Positions 48,855 through 58,996 are shown, counted from the stretch's first letter. The stretch: 64,000 nt of DNA from Psychromonas sp. SA13A (GCF_011378715.1 NZ_WTKU01000005.1:1-64000); one strand, 5' to 3'. A program made the numbers and translations. The notes: generated from the letters alone by a model not told the origin.

Positions 48855-48885
48855 CGATGTCAAAATTTTCAAAATTTAATTATGT

Positions 48886-48932
48886 AATGATTTAACTATG
48901 TCATGATTTAACTATGCTAAATTTAACTATGT
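48886..48932. repeat. Three imperfect 15-16-bp repeats (ATGATTTAACTATGT)
   Basis: Three near-copies of AATGATTTAACTATGT follow the repeat-lipoprotein gene within 80 bp of its stop. Confidence 0.75.
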
Positions 48933-49007
48933 AAAAAATTAAATAAGCCAAAAAATGACACAAGAAACATATAGCATGCCCCTCTGCTTATTCGTTTGAT
49001 AAGTGCA

Positions 49008-49038
49008 ATAAAGATGCATTAAATTAATGCATCTTTAT
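49008..49038. terminator. Perfect 13-bp hairpin, probable bidirectional terminator
   Basis: ATAAAGATGCATT pairs perfectly with AATGCATCTTTAT around an AAATT loop, between two convergent genes. The T-run is short, so termination may be weak. Confidence 0.65.
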
Positions 49039-49057
49039 GAGGAACAAAACATAAAAA

Positions 49058-49609
49058 TTAAATTACAGTGCTAGCACCTATATCATTAACTAACAGTGTA
49101 ACTAAATCTCTTAGTTTGGCATCGATTTCTGTATTCTTTACCGAACGAGTTTCAATATTATAGTTATCAAAAAAGTTTGGCATAGACAGCGAACCTTTTA
49201 GATCAGCCGCAAAATAAGGAGCAGAACCAACCGCCGAGGCCAATACCGATGCTGCACCGCCTGGACCAGGAGAAGCTGACAACATTAACATCGGTTTATT
49301 TTGATACACTTTAATATCGATACGTGAGGTCCAGTCGAAAAGGTTTTTATAAGCCGCCGTGAATGACCCGTTATGCTCTGCATAAGAAATGACAATCGCG
49401 TCAGCTTCGGTAATTTTATCGTAAAAGTCCTGTGCCTGTTGTGGCTTTCCTAACTCTACTTCTCGTTGAATACTGTAAATTGGCATTTCAAAATCATTAA
49501 GATCCAATAATTCTACTTCAGCTCCTTCTATTAAATGTGCGGTGTAGTTTGCTAACTTCCGATTCATTGAGTTTTTTGAATTACTGGCTGCCAATGCTAA
49601 TACTTTCAT
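49058..49609 (-). CDS. NADPH-dependent FMN reductase-like flavoprotein
   Basis: A 183-residue flavodoxin-fold protein of the FMN_red family (like azoreductase/ChrR types). The FMN phosphate loop is LALAASNSKNSMNRKLA (about residues 4-20), and the second loop IVISYAEHNGSFTAAYKNLFDW follows, which packs on the flavin (P-E-Y-N-G-S in many relatives; here AEHNGS). The third conserved stretch MLSASPGPGGAASVLAS is also present. It probably reduces quinones or free flavin with NADPH. The ATG at 49609 follows AGGGA; the open frame upstream is not supported. Confidence 0.87.
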   Translation of the reverse strand: MKVLALAASNSKNSMNRKLANYTAHLIEGAEVELLDLNDFEMPIYSIQREVELGKPQQAQDFYDKITEADAIVISYAEHNGSFTAAYKNLFDWTSRIDIKVYQNKPMLMLSASPGPGGAASVLASAVGSAPYFAADLKGSLSMPNFFDNYNIETRSVKNTEIDAKLRDLVTLLVNDIGASTVI

Positions 49610-50128
49610 GCGGAATCCCTTACTGATGATCACTTTTTAAATGAGGATAAGAATTAAAACACACCGAAAACGATTCTATTAATGGAATACGATAAGGTAT
49701 ATTAATTTTGTTAATTAATTGTTCTTTCATATATAACTAACTGATTTTTGCCTAACAATATTAGGCCATATTCAGCGCTAAATTGGTATGGCTGATCGAT
49801 ATTAATTACTATCGGGTTTAGTGACATCACTAACAGAATCATATGAATAGTAAGAAAATGAACAAAGCAGCTTGGTTAAATGTGGTGGAATAGCTTAATA
49901 CCTTAGAATGGCAGTTGTAAAATCAATTGAATTCTAAATTAGCATAATAAGTGTAGAAAAATAAATGTAAAAAAAAGGCTAATGTTTCCATCAACCCTTT
50001 TTAACAGATAAAACGATAATTTGCCCTGTACTTTGACTTAAGCTAAATCACTAAATTAATATTTAATGAATCTAACTTTTTGTAAGTAAGTTACAAAGCA
50101 AAATTCTTAATTTATCTATAAAAATATA
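49610..50128. other. Intergenic, no gene seen
   Basis: 519 bp, AT-rich. No convincing frame, RNA or terminator; a 16-codon frame at 49842 is not supported. Confidence 0.4.
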
Positions 50129-50365
50129 TTAACTATCTAAGTAATCTAAGTCGTCGTAATCATCACCTAATAGTTCTTTTAAACGTCTTCTTTCTTTTAA
50201 TTCTTCAATACTACGGCGAACTTTGCCTCTTTTTCTATCGTTTAATAATGCTTGTTTTTTCTTCATCGATGCATTGTTTTCATCCCAATCATCTTCAGGA
50301 AAAAAATCAGTGATATCTTGAGTCTCATCTTCAGTTTGTAGAGAGTTTCTATTTGAGTGTGCCAT
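50129..50365 (-). CDS. Small acidic/basic protein, PA3496-like
   Basis: A 78-residue protein: an acidic N-terminal part (TDFFPEDDWDEN) and a basic helix (RKRGKVRRSIEELKERRRLKELLGDDYDDLD). The RR.IE.L.E.RRL...LGDD pattern agrees with the short proteins named PA3496-family putative envelope integrity proteins. There is no membrane segment. Strong TTGGAG precedes the ATG. Function unknown. Confidence 0.6.
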   Translation of the reverse strand: MAHSNRNSLQTEDETQDITDFFPEDDWDENNASMKKKQALLNDRKRGKVRRSIEELKERRRLKELLGDDYDDLDYLDS

Positions 50366-50728
50366 TTTAATTCTCCAATCATGACAGTATTGCTATGCCG
50401 TTATAGGCTTATTTATAACTACAAAAAACTAATTTTAAATATTAAGTACGGGAGACTTTTATCTACGATTAAATAAAAAACCATACCTAGTCTTTTTAAC
50501 TCATTATTTAAAATAATTCGATAAAAATTTACATAAAAAACAAGATTAAAAAGCACTTTCTATAAAATATGAGATTAAATAGCCATTTTCGTGATGATTT
50601 AGTCGATTTAATGATAAAAAAACATTGACGATAATAATTATCACTCTATTTTTCATCAATTGGATAATATACAACAGCTTCATAAGCAGTTACATTAAGG
50701 GTCTTTTTCAAGACATAAAAGGGTGAAT
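50366..50728. other. Divergent intergenic region before tas
   Basis: 363 bp of AT-rich DNA with the promoters of the PA3496-like gene and tas. No gene or RNA was recognised. Confidence 0.4.
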
Positions 50729-51781
50729 ATGCAGTTTTCAACGTTAGGCAGCAGTGGTGAATCAGTTTCTCGAATTTGTTTAGGAAGCATGACCTGGGGG
50801 TTGCAGAATAATCAACAAGATGCAGACCAGCAAATAGACTATGCATTAACGCAGGGTATTAATTTCATCGATACCGCTGAAATGTACGCAGTACCTCCTT
50901 CTGCTGATACATATGGAAAAACAGAATCAATCATTGGACATTATTTACATAATAATGCCAGTCAACGTAAAGATATTATTTTAGCCTCTAAAATTGCCGG
51001 ATCAGGGCTACCTTGGGTAAGAAACGGCGGCGACATAACAGGTGAAGCAGTGATTAGTTCAGTAGAAGCTTCTTTAAAACGCTTACAAACGGATTACATT
51101 GACCTTTACCAATTACATTGGCCAAATCGCCAGTCTCCTCATTTTGGACGTCATACACCTAATACGTTTAAATTCTCTGATAGTAAGACAGCACAACAAA
51201 CAGATTCGATGCTCGATATACTTCAAGGTTTAGATAAGTGTGTTAAAGCTGGGAAAATAAGATACTGCGGTTTATCAGACGATACACCTTGGGGCATTAA
51301 TAGCTTCTTAAAACTTAGTGAACAGCATAACTTACCGCGTATGGTATCGATTCAAAATGAGTTTAATTTATTACATACCAAAGATTGGCCATATTTAATT
51401 GAAAACTGTGTGCATGAAGATATTGCGTACTTACCTTGGTCACCATTAGCAACGGGTATGCTAAGTGGTAAGTATTTAGATGGGCAATGCCCAGCAGGGA
51501 GTCGTTGGAGCATTAAGCAGCGTAATGGTTTATTTAGAGATACGCCTGAAAGTGAAGCAGCAGTAAAAGCTTATCAAGATATCGCCCATCAGAATGGCAT
51601 TACCACAGCACAATTGGCCTTGAAATGGTGCGACCAAATAGATGGAGTGACTTCGACCATTATTGGCGCAACTAAAATGACGCAATTAAAAGAGAATATC
51701 GAGGCATTTAAAGCGCCTTTATCTGAACAAGCGTTAAGTGATATCAATACGATATTTAAAAAGTACCCAGCGCCTTATTAA
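50729..51781 (+). CDS. tas: Aldo/keto reductase, Tas type
   Basis: A 350-residue NADP(H)-dependent aldo/keto reductase related to E. coli Tas (346 residues). Shared features are TLGSSGESVSRICLGSMTWG, QGINFIDTAEMYAVPP (catalytic Asp and Tyr), SLKRLQTDYIDLYQLHWP (catalytic His), GKIRYCGLSD and IIGATKMTQLKENIEAF. The catalytic Lys lies in ILASKIAG. Tas suppresses tyrosine auxotrophy in E. coli, but its physiological substrate is unknown. The frame opens with GTG at 50723; AAAGGG places the start at the ATG 50729. A terminator follows about 100 bp downstream. Confidence 0.9.
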   Translation: MQFSTLGSSGESVSRICLGSMTWGLQNNQQDADQQIDYALTQGINFIDTAEMYAVPPSADTYGKTESIIGHYLHNNASQRKDIILASKIAGSGLPWVRNGGDITGEAVISSVEASLKRLQTDYIDLYQLHWPNRQSPHFGRHTPNTFKFSDSKTAQQTDSMLDILQGLDKCVKAGKIRYCGLSDDTPWGINSFLKLSEQHNLPRMVSIQNEFNLLHTKDWPYLIENCVHEDIAYLPWSPLATGMLSGKYLDGQCPAGSRWSIKQRNGLFRDTPESEAAVKAYQDIAHQNGITTAQLALKWCDQIDGVTSTIIGATKMTQLKENIEAFKAPLSEQALSDINTIFKKYPAPY

Positions 51782-51883
51782 CAATGACTCAAACGATCAT
51801 CTGTAGCAACTGGTAAGTGAGAGTAAATAACCTATTAGCTTATTAAGCTATTAATTTATCAACTGATGAGCCATACCTAAATC

Positions 51884-51924
51884 AAGTGCCGAAGCTTCCA
51901 GTAAACACTTCGGCGCTTTTATTA
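51884..51924 (+). terminator. Intrinsic terminator downstream of tas
   Basis: AAGTGCCGAAG pairs with CTTCGGCGCTT (one G-T wobble), followed by a T-rich tail. It lies 100 bp after tas and may also serve the convergent polB from the other side. Confidence 0.85.
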
Positions 51925-52057
51925 TTTCACTTTCTACTGTATTTAAGCATTGCCGGGAACAACACCTCCTACTTTCGATACTTAACCTTGACACTTAGTC
52001 TTGATAACTTTTGTCTAAAGCACAAACTAACTGGCTTAATAGCAGTCCCCTCCATCT

Positions 52058-54472
52058 CTAAAATAGAGACATTTGATCCGACGTGATCATATTAAAATCT
52101 TTACCTAATACAGGCAAAATTGCCTCCGCAATAGGTTTTAGTTGTTTATCAATATACTGCTGATAATCAATATCAGAATGACAATACTCTTGTGGCTCTG
52201 GCCCATTTACTGTTAATAAATAACCAATGCGCCCCCGTTGCTGATAGCGAAGTGGTAACCCCAACGCTGCATTTTGTTGATCTGCTAACCGTGCGGCACG
52301 TACTTGCGGGGGAATGTTTTTAATATAATCAGCCAAAGGACGGCGCAACCTTTTATGATAGACGAGCTTATCATCTAATAAACCTTGTTTTAGTTGCTCA
52401 ATGGTATCAGTGATATATGCTTCCACCGGTAACTCGGCAAATATTTTTTGATATAACGTTTTCTGAAATGTTTGTGCTAATTCAGTCCAATCTGAGCGTA
52501 CGGTTTCCAATCCTTTAAATACCATTTTTTCACCGCTTTCTGTGGCGGTTAACCCTGCATAGCGTTTCTTAGAGCCGGTATCTTGGCCACGTAAAGTTGG
52601 CATAAAAAATTTAGAAAAAGCCGTTTCAAACTCAATCTCTAAAAAGCAGTCAAGGTCAAAGTCCTGCCGTAATAAATCTGCCCAATACTGATTAATGTCT
52701 AAGGCTAATTGTTGACCTATTTCATTCGCTTGTTGTAAATTATTACAATCTTTAAGATAAACAAAAGTTGAATCAGTATCCCCATAGATGACTTTTTGCC
52801 CTTTGTTTTCAATAAAGCGCGCAGTTTGTTGCATAATTTGATGGCCGCGCAAGGTGATTGAACTGGCTAAGCGCGTATCATGAAACCGACACCCTGCAGA
52901 TCCTAATACCCCATACATACTGTTCATAATAATTTTTATTGCATGCTGAAATGCATTATTTTTTTCTTTTTTGGCTTGCTCTCGCGCGCTGGTTAATGTA
53001 TTTAATAAACTAGGTAAATGGTGTTCAGTTCGGCTAAACCTTGCCCCTCTAAACCCTGGAATAGTTTCTTCTTCAGGCGCTAATAAACCTTCAATCATGC
53101 CCATTGGATCAATTTTAAAGCTGCGAATGATATTTGGATAAAGCGATTTAAAATCAAGTACTAACACCCACTCATACAAACCTGGAATCGAATCCATCAC
53201 AAACCCGCCGGGAGAATGTTGTGCTTGAACATCTCCTAGATTAGGTGCGATATAACCGCTACGGTGTAATAATGGTAAATATAAATTAGTAAAGGCGGCA
53301 ACTGATGCTCCCCTTCTATCTAAAGCGAGCCCTGTTAATCGTGCTCGTTGGATCGTATATTCTGCGAGTTGTTTATCTTCAAAAATACGCTCAACTAATA
53401 AACAGTCCTGCAAGTTGTAACGTGCAAGTGTGACAGGCTCCTGCTCAAATTGGCGTTTAATCTCTAACCCTTTATCACTATTGGTTTCAATTAACTTACC
53501 TTCACCAAATAAACTCTGGCTGACAAATTCCAAGCTATAGCTTTCAAAATGTAAACTGGCATTCTTTAATGCGTCGATACCATCTAACACCACGCGTCCG
53601 TTTAGTATGACGGAGCCACTATCGGGATCGTCTCTATGTGTTAACCATTTTAAGGCACTACCATCTCGACCAATGGTTAATGGGACATTAAGAATTTGAG
53701 CACGTTGTGCTAATAAACGCATATCAAAGTTCGCAACTGCCCAACCGATGATCGCATCGGGATCATATTGTTCAAACCAAGCAATTAATTGCAATAATAA
53801 TGACCGTTCATCTTTAACCCAAATAATATTAATATCGTTAGCAGATTGGGGCCTTCCTATCATCAATACCGTATGGTGTGCTTGCTTTTTGTCACCGACA
53901 TTATGCATACTCAATGCGATACTATATAGTTCACTTTGAGGGCTACATTCCACATCGAGTGACACCATCTTTAAAGTTACATTGGCGCTAATGGCATCGG
54001 GATTAATTTCATTAGATAAAGTTGCTTGCTGGCATGACCAATACTTGCCCAACCATTCAATTTGACCAGAAACTTTCACCAAGCCATAAATGAAGCGCTC
54101 CATTAAAAATCGGTCGCTGAGTTTAATATCTCCTTCATAGGTGGCAATACTTTGTTGCATTAACGCTAATTGGCACCATTTATGAAGTTGTTGTTTAAAG
54201 GTGTAAATAGCACATACTTTTTTGCCATTAAAGGTTTTAATATCAAGCGGACGAATAAAATTAGGTTGACAGTTTTCTTGTTTCCAAACTTGCTCCGCTT
54301 GCTCAAGTTGTTCCTGTTCAATTAAAAACACATAACGTTGTTGTGGTACTACAAGTCTGCAAGGACCGCGGTCGGTGCTTAACCAAAAAATAAGATCAAC
54401 ACCATTCGCTGTCTCAACTTGCTGACGCGATAGAATTAAACCGGATAGAGAGGTAATAGAAGATTCAGTCAT
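52058..54472 (-). CDS. polB: DNA polymerase II
   Basis: DNA Pol II (804 residues; E. coli 783) is a family-B polymerase used in repair and damage bypass. The exonuclease motif I is MVSLDVECSPQ (about 169-179), and family-B polymerase motif A is VLDFKSLYPNIIRSF (about 437-451), motif B has NAFQHAIKIIMNSMYGVLG and motif C IYGDTDSTFV. All catalytic acidic residues are present. In E. coli the gene is under LexA; I did not find a clear CTG-N10-CAG box just upstream. It converges with tas. Confidence 0.97.
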   Translation of the reverse strand: MTESSITSLSGLILSRQQVETANGVDLIFWLSTDRGPCRLVVPQQRYVFLIEQEQLEQAEQVWKQENCQPNFIRPLDIKTFNGKKVCAIYTFKQQLHKWCQLALMQQSIATYEGDIKLSDRFLMERFIYGLVKVSGQIEWLGKYWSCQQATLSNEINPDAISANVTLKMVSLDVECSPQSELYSIALSMHNVGDKKQAHHTVLMIGRPQSANDINIIWVKDERSLLLQLIAWFEQYDPDAIIGWAVANFDMRLLAQRAQILNVPLTIGRDGSALKWLTHRDDPDSGSVILNGRVVLDGIDALKNASLHFESYSLEFVSQSLFGEGKLIETNSDKGLEIKRQFEQEPVTLARYNLQDCLLVERIFEDKQLAEYTIQRARLTGLALDRRGASVAAFTNLYLPLLHRSGYIAPNLGDVQAQHSPGGFVMDSIPGLYEWVLVLDFKSLYPNIIRSFKIDPMGMIEGLLAPEEETIPGFRGARFSRTEHHLPSLLNTLTSAREQAKKEKNNAFQHAIKIIMNSMYGVLGSAGCRFHDTRLASSITLRGHQIMQQTARFIENKGQKVIYGDTDSTFVYLKDCNNLQQANEIGQQLALDINQYWADLLRQDFDLDCFLEIEFETAFSKFFMPTLRGQDTGSKKRYAGLTATESGEKMVFKGLETVRSDWTELAQTFQKTLYQKIFAELPVEAYITDTIEQLKQGLLDDKLVYHKRLRRPLADYIKNIPPQVRAARLADQQNAALGLPLRYQQRGRIGYLLTVNGPEPQEYCHSDIDYQQYIDKQLKPIAEAILPVLGKDFNMITSDQMSLF

Positions 54473-54571
54473 ATTGCTATTTTAGGATAGTTTCAACGTA
54501 AACGTTACCGCTTAATAAAAGTAATTAAAAACAAAGCATTGCGAAAAATTAAAAAGAAATAAAAAAGGCAA

Positions 54572-54600
54572 AAAAAGAGGCTGATAATCAGCCTCTTTTT
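54572..54600 (-). terminator. Terminator downstream of uraA
   Basis: Perfect 13-bp arms AAAAAGAGGCTGA and TCAGCCTCTTTTT with a TAA loop, 90 bp after the uraA stop, in the minus direction; symmetric A/T runs make it bidirectional. Confidence 0.92.
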
Positions 54601-54691
54601 AGATGTAATATTTCATGCGATTACTTCATGCGACTAATTGTGAATAGCAATTGGAAGCACTTCAATACATGAATACTTAAACTATTAAAAA

Positions 54692-55966
54692 CTACGCTCG
54701 GTGACGAGGTAATAATAAATTCAGTAAGATTGCCACTATACCGCAAAGGCTCACACCTTGCAGGCTAAAGGAACCAATACCAAGTGCCATACCACCAATA
54801 CCAAACACTAAGGTAACTGAAACAATACACATATTACGTGGCAGTGATAGATCTACGCGATGGCGGATCATTGTATTTAAACCAACAGAAGCAATCGTAC
54901 CAAATAACAACATCATGATGCCGCCCATGACTGCACCTGGTATGGTTTGTAATACAGCACCAAACTTACCAACAAAGGCTAATAAAATGGCAATGGCTGC
55001 AGCCCACATCATTATTTTTGGATTAAAGTTACGTGTTAACATGACCGCACCAGTCACTTCTGAATAAGTTGTATTAGGTGGACCACCAAATAACGAAGCA
55101 GCACTGGTCGCAATACCATCACCAAACAGAGTACGATGTAATCCTGGTTTTTTAAGGTAGTCTTTACCGGTGACGTTACTAATAGCAAGAATATCGCCCA
55201 CATGTTCAACCGCTGGTGCTATAGCTACTGGGATCATGAATAATACAGCATGCCAATTCCACTCGGGTGTAACAAACTGTGGAACACTTAACCAAGCAGC
55301 TTCAGAAATCGCGCTGAAATCAAGAATACCGAAAAATAGTGATAATAAATAACCAACAATCACACCGCAAAAAATAGGTACTAATTTAAAGATCCCTCTT
55401 GCTAAGGTTGATACTAATAGTGTGGTAATTAAAGAAGAAAAAGAGATAATCATCGCGATATCTTGTTCAATTAATACCATACTTGCATCACCCGTTTTAC
55501 CGAGCGCCATATTAACAGCAACAGGAGCAAGGCCAAGACCAATCACCATGATCACAGGCCCCACAACAACTGGAGGTAATAACCGATGTATAAAATCAAC
55601 ACCTTTAAGCTTCACTGCATAAGACATCAGCATATAAACAACGCCAGCAGCAAATAAGCCTGACATAGTCGCTGGAATACCCCAAGTTTGAACCCCATAG
55701 GCAATGGGGGCAATAAATGCAAAAGAAGAGGCTAAAAAGATTGGTACCTGTCCTTTTGTTACCAATTGAAACAAGAGCGTACCAATACCCGCAGTAAATA
55801 ATGCGACATTAGGGTCTAATCCTGTGATCAATGGCATTAAGACCAACGCACCAAAGGCAACAAATAGCATTTGAGAGCCAGCAAGTAGTTGCTGAAATAC
55901 ATTAAGATTGGCTGTGATATCTTGCTCAGGCGGTTTCGATTGATGTTCTGAAGCAATTTCAGACAT
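54692..55966 (-). CDS. uraA: Uracil permease (NCS2 family)
   Basis: A 424-residue membrane transporter of the nucleobase-ascorbate family with 14 helices. The NCS2 signature is visible as EHVGDILAISNVTGKDY (Glu-His, uracil-coordinating region) and the TM10 motif GGPPNTTYSEVTGAVMLT (Glu). Together with upp immediately upstream (120 bp) it forms the upp-uraA uracil uptake and salvage unit known in E. coli. AAAGGGAA precedes the ATG. Uptake is coupled to protons. Confidence 0.96.
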   Translation of the reverse strand: MSEIASEHQSKPPEQDITANLNVFQQLLAGSQMLFVAFGALVLMPLITGLDPNVALFTAGIGTLLFQLVTKGQVPIFLASSFAFIAPIAYGVQTWGIPATMSGLFAAGVVYMLMSYAVKLKGVDFIHRLLPPVVVGPVIMVIGLGLAPVAVNMALGKTGDASMVLIEQDIAMIISFSSLITTLLVSTLARGIFKLVPIFCGVIVGYLLSLFFGILDFSAISEAAWLSVPQFVTPEWNWHAVLFMIPVAIAPAVEHVGDILAISNVTGKDYLKKPGLHRTLFGDGIATSAASLFGGPPNTTYSEVTGAVMLTRNFNPKIMMWAAAIAILLAFVGKFGAVLQTIPGAVMGGIMMLLFGTIASVGLNTMIRHRVDLSLPRNMCIVSVTLVFGIGGMALGIGSFSLQGVSLCGIVAILLNLLLPRHRA

Positions 55967-56088
55967 GAATAATTCCCTTTAATAATTTAAAATTGATAAA
56001 TTCATTTTTTGAGCATGCTACTTTTGAAATATCCATCATAAAATGGAATCCAGTGAACATGCTCATATTTTATAAGGTGTAATTATGT

Positions 56089-56715
56089 TTATTTGGTACC
56101 AAATATTTTATCACCCGCATCACCTAGACCAGGTACAATGTAACCATGATCGTTAAGATGAGAATCTATAGAAGCCGTGTAAACTTCAATATCAGGGTGT
56201 TTTTCTTCCAGTGCTTTTAGACCTTCTGGTGCGGCAACTAAAATTAATACTTTAATATTAGTACAACCACTTTCTTTGATAAGATCCAAAGTAGAGATCA
56301 TTGAACCACCAGTTGCTAGCATTGGATCAACGACTAATGCTAAACGTTGATCAATTTGGCTTACCAATTTTTGAAAATAAGGAACAGGCTCTAACGTTTC
56401 TTCATCACGATAAATACCCACCACACTTACTTTAGCACTTGGAATATAATCTAAAACCCCATCCATCATACCTAAACCAGCACGTAAGATAGGCACAACA
56501 GTAACTTTTTTACCTGCAATTTGTTGAACTTCTAACTCACCTTCCCAACCTTGGATTGTCACTGTTTCTAGCTCTAAGTCTTTAGTTGCTTCATAGGTTA
56601 ATAAACTGGCAACTTCACGAGCTAACTCACGAAAACGTTTGGTGCTAATATCCGCTTCGCGTAATAAACCTAATTTATGTTGGATAAGAGGATGTTTTAC
56701 TTCAACTACTTTCAT
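56089..56715 (-). CDS. upp: Uracil phosphoribosyltransferase
   Basis: Upp joins uracil to PRPP to make UMP. The protein has 208 residues, exactly the E. coli length. The start [25 protein letters not shown] is typical, the PRPP loop is [23 protein letters not shown] (about 127-149) and the uracil site is in the C-terminal [21 protein letters not shown] precedes the ATG. It leads the upp-uraA operon, which in other bacteria responds to pyrimidine limitation. Confidence 0.98.
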   Translation of the reverse strand: MKVVEVKHPLIQHKLGLLREADISTKRFRELAREVASLLTYEATKDLELETVTIQGWEGELEVQQIAGKKVTVVPILRAGLGMMDGVLDYIPSAKVSVVGIYRDEETLEPVPYFQKLVSQIDQRLALVVDPMLATGGSMISTLDLIKESGCTNIKVLILVAAPEGLKALEEKHPDIEVYTASIDSHLNDHGYIVPGLGDAGDKIFGTK

Positions 56716-56854
56716 GATATTTCTCCAAAAGGGTAAAATTTAAAATTGGCTGATAATAACAGCTCAATATATTAGGATAATGTTTTGCGTCATTATAAAT
56801 TGAAAATGCGCAGTTGTTTTAAAAAATAAAAGATAAAGAATAAAAAATTTAAAA

Positions 56855-56884
56855 AAAAGGCTAAGAATCACTTCTTAGCCTTTT
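56855..56884 (-). terminator. Terminator downstream of amtB
   Basis: AAAAGGCTAAGAA and TTCTTAGCCTTTT, 13-bp perfect arms with a TCAC loop, followed on the minus strand by a run of eight T. It closes amtB, which ends at 56902. Confidence 0.93.
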
Positions 56885-56901
56885 GATTGATAATCATATA
56901 A

Positions 56902-58119
56902 TTAATTATTATTCAGGTTAGTGGCACCGATTTTATGAATGGCAACATCTGCGCCATTAAATTCATCTTCTTCACTAAGGCGTACCGGCATGATTGCATT
57001 CACCACTTTATAAACAATAAAGCCCCCCGTAAGCGCAAAAATAACACCAGCAATAGATCCAATAAATTGGCTCATAAAGGTTACCCCACCTAAACCACCG
57101 AAGCTTTCAAGGCCAAATATCCCCGCAGCGATACCACCCCATAACCCGCAAATACCATGTAAAGGCCATACACCTAAGACATCATCAAAACTTGAAAATT
57201 TACTTTGCACATAAGTAAATAGCCATACAAACAAACCACCAGCGACTAATCCCGTCATTAAAGCACCAATAGGATGCATTAAATCCGAACCTGCACAAAC
57301 TGCGACTAAGCCAGCTAAGGGGCCATTGTGAATGAAACCTGGGTCCTTTTTACCAATTACCAATGAGCTAATAATACCGCCGACCATTGCCATTAAAGAG
57401 TTCATTGCAACTAAACCGCTAATACCTTCAATTGCCTGAGCTGACATAACATTAAAACCAAACCAACCAATAGATAATATCCAAGCACCTAATGCCAACA
57501 ATGGAATGTTAGATGGCGCAAAAGCCACTACTTTGCCATTACGGTAACGACCATTACGGCTACCTAAAACAATAATAGCAGCAAAAGCAATCCATCCTCC
57601 AACAGCATGCACAACAATCGAACCAGCAAAATCATGGAAAGCTGCACCAAAATTAGCTGCTAACCAATCTTGAAAACCGTAATTACCGTTCCACATTAAA
57701 CCTTCAAAGAAAGGATAAACAAGACCGACACAAAGAGCCGCTGCAATTAACATTGGATTAAATTTGGCACGTTCTGCAACACCACCCGAAATAATAGCCG
57801 GTATAGCTGCCGCAAAGGTCATTAGAAAGAAAAATTTAACGAGCTCATAACCATTATTTTTTGCTAAAACAGCGGCGCCATCAAAGAAAGTAACCCCATA
57901 AGCGAGCCAATAACCAAAAAAGAAATAGACTAGCGCAGACACGCCAAAGTCAGACATGATTTTAACCAAGGCATTAACTTGGTTTTTATGGCGCACGGTG
58001 CCTACTTCTAAAAAAGCAAACCCCGCATGCATGGCAAATACCATGATTGCGCCTAATAATATGAATAATGTATCTGCACTACTAATTAATGCAGTAACAT
58101 GGTTTTGTACTGACTCCAT
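56902..58119 (-). CDS. amtB: Ammonium transporter
   Basis: A 405-residue Amt-family channel with 11 helices. Conserved features are AFAAAIPAISGGVAERAKF, GGWIAFAAIIVLGSRNGRY and WPLHGICGLWGGIAAGIFG. The twin-histidine pore is represented by DFAGSIVVHAVGG (first His) and the LHGICG loop (second His). AGAGAGGG is before the ATG. There is no glnK gene upstream, unlike the usual glnK-amtB pair; the upstream 500 bp are empty. Gate Phe and other pore residues were not individually checked. Confidence 0.95.
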   Translation of the reverse strand: MESVQNHVTALISSADTLFILLGAIMVFAMHAGFAFLEVGTVRHKNQVNALVKIMSDFGVSALVYFFFGYWLAYGVTFFDGAAVLAKNNGYELVKFFFLMTFAAAIPAIISGGVAERAKFNPMLIAAALCVGLVYPFFEGLMWNGNYGFQDWLAANFGAAFHDFAGSIVVHAVGGWIAFAAIIVLGSRNGRYRNGKVVAFAPSNIPLLALGAWILSIGWFGFNVMSAQAIEGISGLVAMNSLMAMVGGIISSLVIGKKDPGFIHNGPLAGLVAVCAGSDLMHPIGALMTGLVAGGLFVWLFTYVQSKFSSFDDVLGVWPLHGICGLWGGIAAGIFGLESFGGLGGVTFMSQFIGSIAGVIFALTGGFIVYKVVNAIMPVRLSEEDEFNGADVAIHKIGATNLNNN

Positions 58120-58600
58120 AAAATCCCTCTCTAAAGTCCTTAAAAAAATTCAACAGAACCTTAACCGATCAGCCAGCTAGTTAACATATTTTTATGGCTA
58201 TATTCGCTCACTTTTTAACCACAAATCAATATTAGTGATAAAAATAGAATAAAAAAACAGCTAAATAACGAACTTTATAAAAATAAGACATTTACTTCGC
58301 TTAAATTTATATTAAATAAATAATATCAACTCATAGAATTTAGACTATTCATGCTAAATATTAGTGTTTATTAGCTTAGAAATTTTATCAATAGTGCTTA
58401 GCAGTCAATACTGAGCGTAATGCCATTAAATCACCAATAAAATTGCAATTATTGCAGTGCAATTTTAAAGGCATCAACATGCAGCCAGATTAAATTGAGG
58501 GATGAAAAAATTAAGTATTTCCGCACCAAATAACAGCGCTCACATTTTGTTATCCACGGAGTTAAAAATGAGCTGTAAATTTCTCACTAAAAAACCTAAA
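58120..58600. other. Long intergenic region upstream of amtB
   Basis: 480 bp, AT-rich, carrying the amtB promoter region. I looked for glnK and for a sigma-54 -24/-12 element and found neither; the GC doublets do not sit at the right distance. Confidence 0.5.
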
Positions 58601-58731
58601 TACGAGTCTTTATAGAGCGAGCACTGAGATAAAGAAGGGCTAACTTTTTAAGTCGCCAAGTATGACTGCCTGAGGTTTATTACATTTGAAGCTCACCAAA
58701 TATAGCCTATATGGCTGGACTTCAAACAATA
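58601..58731 (-). pseudogene. Badly decayed tRNA-Asn-like remnants
   Basis: Sequence around 58607-58640 (read on the minus strand, TTCTTTATCTCAG...) and 58702-58731 (minus TTTGAAGTCCAGCCATATAGGCT) resembles the 5' and 3' parts of the tRNA-Asn copies to the right, with the same intervening AACTTTTTAAGTC spacer. It looks like the oldest, leftmost unit of the array. Confidence 0.45.
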
Positions 58732-58751
58732 CAACTATAGCTTTTTTAAAG

Positions 58752-58840
58752 TTGCTCCTTCTACTGGATTTGAACCAACGGCACACGCTATGATTTATAA
58801 ACAGGACAGTCCTTTGCTCTGCCAACTAAGCTAAAGAAGA
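58752..58840 (-). pseudogene. tRNA-Asn-like 89-nt variant, copy A
   Basis: It matches tRNA-Asn in the D-arm and T-arm, but the 5-nt TAATC of the anticodon arm is replaced by an 18-nt CCTGTTTATAAATCATAG. The acceptor stem has a mismatch and the 3' end is GCAA, not GCCA. Compared with the other variants it has the most substitutions, so it appears the oldest. Confidence 0.7.
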
Positions 58841-58907
58841 ATTAACTTTTTAAGTCACCAAGTTTAACAGCTTGTAGACTTGTTAAACTCGAAAGCTTAA
58901 CTAAATA

Positions 58908-58996
58908 TGGCTCCTCTTGCTGGGCTTGAACCAGCGACACACGCTATGCTTTATAAACAGGACAGTCCGTTACTCTGCCAACTGAGCTAAAGAGGA
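58908..58996 (-). pseudogene. tRNA-Asn-like 89-nt variant, copy B
   Basis: It has a perfect acceptor stem, encoded CCA and normal T-arm, but carries the insertion CCTGTTTATAAAGCATAG in place of TAATC. The D-stem has a G-T pair. The standard 7-nt anticodon loop cannot form. Confidence 0.75.

Noticed and set aside
49842-49892. A 16-codon frame in the gap after the flavin reductase gene
   Set aside because: Too short, no ribosome site and no recognisable sequence.
58120-58500. Sigma-54 promoter for amtB (TTGCAC...TTGC string near 58440-58460)
   Set aside because: The GG and GC doublets are not 10 bp apart, off by three bases.
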